Shown here in pieces: positions 61,804-64,000 of a stretch of DNA of 64,000 bases. The notes below the pieces were generated by a model. That model was given only the letters and a program-made list of their open reading frames with translations, did not search any database and had not been told where the DNA came from. Made by a program: the position numbers and the translations under genes. Origin of the DNA: Corynebacterium sp. SCR221107. GTDB taxonomy: Bacteria > Actinomycetota > Actinomycetes > Mycobacteriales > Mycobacteriaceae. Within the stretch, counting starts at the first letter, position 1. Each line of letters starts with the position of its first letter. Location: NCBI RefSeq assembly GCF_027886475.1, contig NZ_CP115670.1, forward strand, positions 2,728,001 through 2,792,000, written 5' to 3'.

Positions 61804-62514
61804 TTACGCGTCGTCGCCGGTCAGTGCGTTGTGGCTAAAGCCAGCAATCAGGGCACCCACGATCGGCGCAACGAAGAACAGCCACACCTGCGACAGCGGC
61901 TCAGAGCCGGCATAGACGGCAACACCAAGGGAACGGGCCGGGTTCACGGAGGTATTGGCCACGGGAATGGAGATCAGGTGGATCAGCGTAAGCGTGAGGC
62001 CGATGGCCAGCGGCGCGAAACCAGCCGGTGCCCGCTTGGAAGTAACACCCAGGATCACCCAGAGGAAGACCGCAGTGGGCACAACCTCAATGAGCAGCGC
62101 AGCCATCATGGAATAGCCATGCGGCGACAGGTCGCCATAGCCATTGGTGGCAAAACCGGACTCGACGGCACTGAAGCCGTCCACACCGGAGGCGATGACA
62201 TACAGCACTCCACCGGCAACGATGCCAGCCACCAGCTGGGTAATGATGTACGGAATAACGGCGGCCGACTCAATGCGCTTGGCCACCCAGCAGCCCAGGG
62301 TCACAGCAGGGTTAAAGTGACCACCGGAGATATGACCGACGGCATAGGCGCCGGTCACCACGGTCAAACCGAAGGCCAAGGCCACGCCGAGGTAGCCAAT
62401 ACCAACTGGGAAGCCAGAATCCGTCTGCGCGGTGGCAGCTAAGACGGCGGAGCCACAGCCACCGAAGACAAGCCAGAAGGTACCGAGAAATTCAGCCCAG
62501 AGGCGCTTGGACAT
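61804..62514 (-). CDS. aqpZ: Aquaporin Z-type MIP channel
   Basis: 236 residues, six helices plus two half-helices with H-F-N-P-A-V-T and [19 protein letters not shown] before the second NPA keeps the narrow His-containing selectivity filter of E. coli AqpZ, so it should be a water channel and not a glyceroporin. TAGG precedes ATG 62514. Upstream, 62515-62918 holds the divergent promoters of this gene and the YhgE gene. Confidence 0.92.
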   Translation of the reverse strand: MSKRLWAEFLGTFWLVFGGCGSAVLAATAQTDSGFPVGIGYLGVALAFGLTVVTGAYAVGHISGGHFNPAVTLGCWVAKRIESAAVIPYIITQLVAGIVAGGVLYVIASGVDGFSAVESGFATNGYGDLSPHGYSMMAALLIEVVPTAVFLWVILGVTSKRAPAGFAPLAIGLTLTLIHLISIPVANTSVNPARSLGVAVYAGSEPLSQVWLFFVAPIVGALIAGFSHNALTGDDA

Positions 62515-62918
62515 GGGAACCTACATGAGAGAAGTCTCCTTTTGAGATGAAAAAGCACAAGGTTGTACACTCTGAGAAATGGAGCAAATCCCTACCCCAC
62601 TTTCTTACATTCTTCTAAGCGTTTCACAGAATTGATATATCCGCAAACCCTGCGGAGATTCCTTCGCTCCCATTGTGACCCCGAACACAATGCTGTGACT
62701 GTGGAATTATTGCGGGCGGGGCGCCCTTCTTCACAAACCCTTCACAAGTTCACCACCCAAAGGTGAATTTCAGGTTTGCCCGAGTTGAAGAACTGTAGAA
62801 AAACGCAAGGCCAGATGGGGTACAACCCCTTGGGAACAAGTTTTTTGAAAGGTCTTCCGTTTCAATCATCTTGTGTTTATTATCTTCTCCTAACTAAGCG
62901 TCTAGATTGGAGATTCCC
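62515..62918. promoter_or_regulatory. Divergent region aqpZ / YhgE gene
   Basis: 404 bp, AT-richer than the coding DNA. No protein gene is supported. The plus-strand start is TTG at 62919 with GGAGA 5 nt upstream. I could not define -10 or operator sites confidently. Confidence 0.45.
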
Positions 62919-64000
62919 TTGTCCCAAAGCTTTCTCGGCTGGCATCGACTTCTCGATTGGCGGCCCTCCTCCGTGTTTGCACGTATCGGAATCGTGCTGC
63001 TTCTCGTCGCGCCAATTTCCATTGCCGGAACGATGATGTGGGCGATGTGGGACCCTTCAAAGTACATGCGCGACATTGAGCTCGCCGTGGTCAACGAGGA
63101 TGCCGGCGTCACCGCCGGCGGCGAGTACACCAACTACGGCGAGCAGATCGTCGAAGGACTGCTGGAGACCGAGTATCTCAACTTCACCGCTACCAGCTCC
63201 GACCTCGCGGAGGAAGGCCTTACCCGGGGCAAGTACATGATGGTTGTAACCATTCCCCAGGACTTCTCCGAGGAGGCCGTAACCATCATCAGTGACAATC
63301 CGGTGCGCCCGGAGATTGAGTTCGCCTCCAATGACTACTACGGAACCAACAGCTCCGTTATCACCGCAAGCCTCACGCCGAAGGTGCAGACTAGCGTCGA
63401 AAACGCGATCACGAAGAAGTACGCCGATAAGGTCATAACCGGCCTTGGCAAGCTCAGCGGTGGTCTCGGGCAAGCGGCCGAGGGCGCCGGCAAGCTCGAC
63501 GAGGGTGCCGCGAAGCTGCAGGCAGGCGGTGCACAGGCGGTCGAAGGCATCGCCAAGGTGGATGATGGTGCCGGCCAGCTTGCCAATGGCATGGATTCTT
63601 TGGTCAACGGCACGGCCCAGCTTGCCGACGGTGCCGGCCAGATCGAAGGCGGCGTCACCCAGCTCACCGACATGCTAATCCCCATGCTTACCCAGGCACA
63701 GCAGGTCACCCCGGAGCTCTACCAGGCCGAACAGACCTTGCGGCAGGTAGGCCTGGTGGAGCAGGCGGACAAGATCGCTGGAATCGTCGGCAAGCTTGAT
63801 CCTGCCAATAGCGACAACATGGTGGCACAGCTGGGCAAGCTGCGCGACGGTACCGCGTTGCTGCATGACAACCTTTCCAACCCGAACTCCGCCTATCTCA
63901 GCGGCGTGCTGAAGTTGCAGGATGGCGCGCATCAGCTTGCCGACGGGACCGGGCAGCTTCGCGCCGGCGGCGCGGCCTTAAAGGACGGCCTCGACCAACT
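62919..64000 (+). CDS. YhgE/Pip domain-containing membrane protein (partial)
   Basis: The C-terminal end lies outside the window; 360 residues visible. TTG start with GGAGA spaced 5 nt; no ATG or GTG fits better. A membrane segment (about 24-44, I-G-I-V-L-L-L-V-A-P-I-S-I-A-G) is followed by an extracytoplasmic domain with D-I-E-L-A-V-V-N-E-D-A-G, the phage-infection/YhgE signature. From about residue 175 there are repeated units such as D-G-A-G-Q-L-A-N-G and D-G-T-G-Q-L-R-A-G of 7-11 residues, typical of the family. Three GTCGGCAAGC copies lie in these units. Possible lipid or substrate exporter part; function not established. Confidence 0.85.
   Translation, partial: MSQSFLGWHRLLDWRPSSVFARIGIVLLLVAPISIAGTMMWAMWDPSKYMRDIELAVVNEDAGVTAGGEYTNYGEQIVEGLLETEYLNFTATSSDLAEEGLTRGKYMMVVTIPQDFSEEAVTIISDNPVRPEIEFASNDYYGTNSSVITASLTPKVQTSVENAITKKYADKVITGLGKLSGGLGQAAEGAGKLDEGAAKLQAGGAQAVEGIAKVDDGAGQLANGMDSLVNGTAQLADGAGQIEGGVTQLTDMLIPMLTQAQQVTPELYQAEQTLRQVGLVEQADKIAGIVGKLDPANSDNMVAQLGKLRDGTALLHDNLSNPNSAYLSGVLKLQDGAHQLADGTGQLRAGGAALKDGLDQ

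Noticed and set aside
1..64000. tRNA, rRNA and CRISPR
   Set aside because: No T-loop type GGTTCGAATCC with a matching acceptor stem, no rRNA-like stretch and no spaced direct repeats were found in the intergenic regions.

Overview
The window is a high-G+C actinobacterial chromosome segment that I assign to the genus Corynebacterium; the species cannot be told from the sequence. The evidence is a nearly complete set of mycolate and arabinogalactan cell-envelope genes in the order known from Corynebacterium glutamicum and, in outline, Mycobacterium tuberculosis (Rv0206c-Rv0236c and Rv3799c-Rv3808c regions): aftD, the trehalose-mycolate genes tmaT/mtrP/mmpL3, pckG, trmB, accD3-pks13-fadD32, a cutinase-like enzyme, the mycolyltransferases cop1 and cmt2, aftB, ubiA, a PAP2 phosphatase and glfT2. 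No tRNA, rRNA, CRISPR array, insertion sequence or phage gene was found.

Layout. 1-5.6 kb: partial VanW-family protein, a NagZ-like lipoprotein, a DUF2613 peptide and aftD. 5.6-8.5 kb: a 1.16 kb AT-richer stretch without genes, then a CAP-domain lipoprotein. 8.5-11.1 kb: carotenoid genes crtB-crtI. 11.3-17.6 kb: tmaT, a DUF3068 protein, a polytopic membrane protein, a GT4 glycosyltransferase and mtrP. 17.7-27.5 kb: pckG, two unrecognised genes, trmB, a NYN protein, mmpL3 and two membrane proteins. 27.6-34.6 kb: an M1 aminopeptidase, an FNR-like regulator, a metallochaperone, a P1B ATPase and a secreted DUF4185 protein. 34.7-58.6 kb: the mycolate/arabinogalactan locus on the minus strand, interrupted by an ABC transporter plus YbjN block and by an HNH endonuclease gene. 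59-64 kb: a DUF5129 protein, a second PAP2 protein, an arsenate reductase, an aquaporin and a partial YhgE/Pip protein.

How the genes work together. FadD32, AccD3 and Pks13 make the mycolate precursor. TmaT and MtrP modify or support trehalose monomycolate, MmpL3 exports it, and Cop1/Cmt2 transfer mycolates outside the membrane. UbiA and the PAP2 enzyme make the decaprenyl-phosphate arabinose donor precursor, GlfT2 builds the galactan, and AftB/AftD add arabinose.

Most unusual signals. (1) An FNR-like regulator (Cys10, Cys16, Cys118/119; E-x-x-S-R recognition helix) lies beside two FNR-type boxes placed identically, 22 bp upstream of -10 hexamers, before the metallochaperone and the P1B ATPase. 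(2) A dispersed 10-bp word GTCGGNAAGC, 34 copies found by eye on both strands, often in intergenic DNA, linkers and a terminator stem, resembles a DNA-uptake-type repeat. (3) Many genes appear leaderless, with TANNNT about 7 nt before the start codon.
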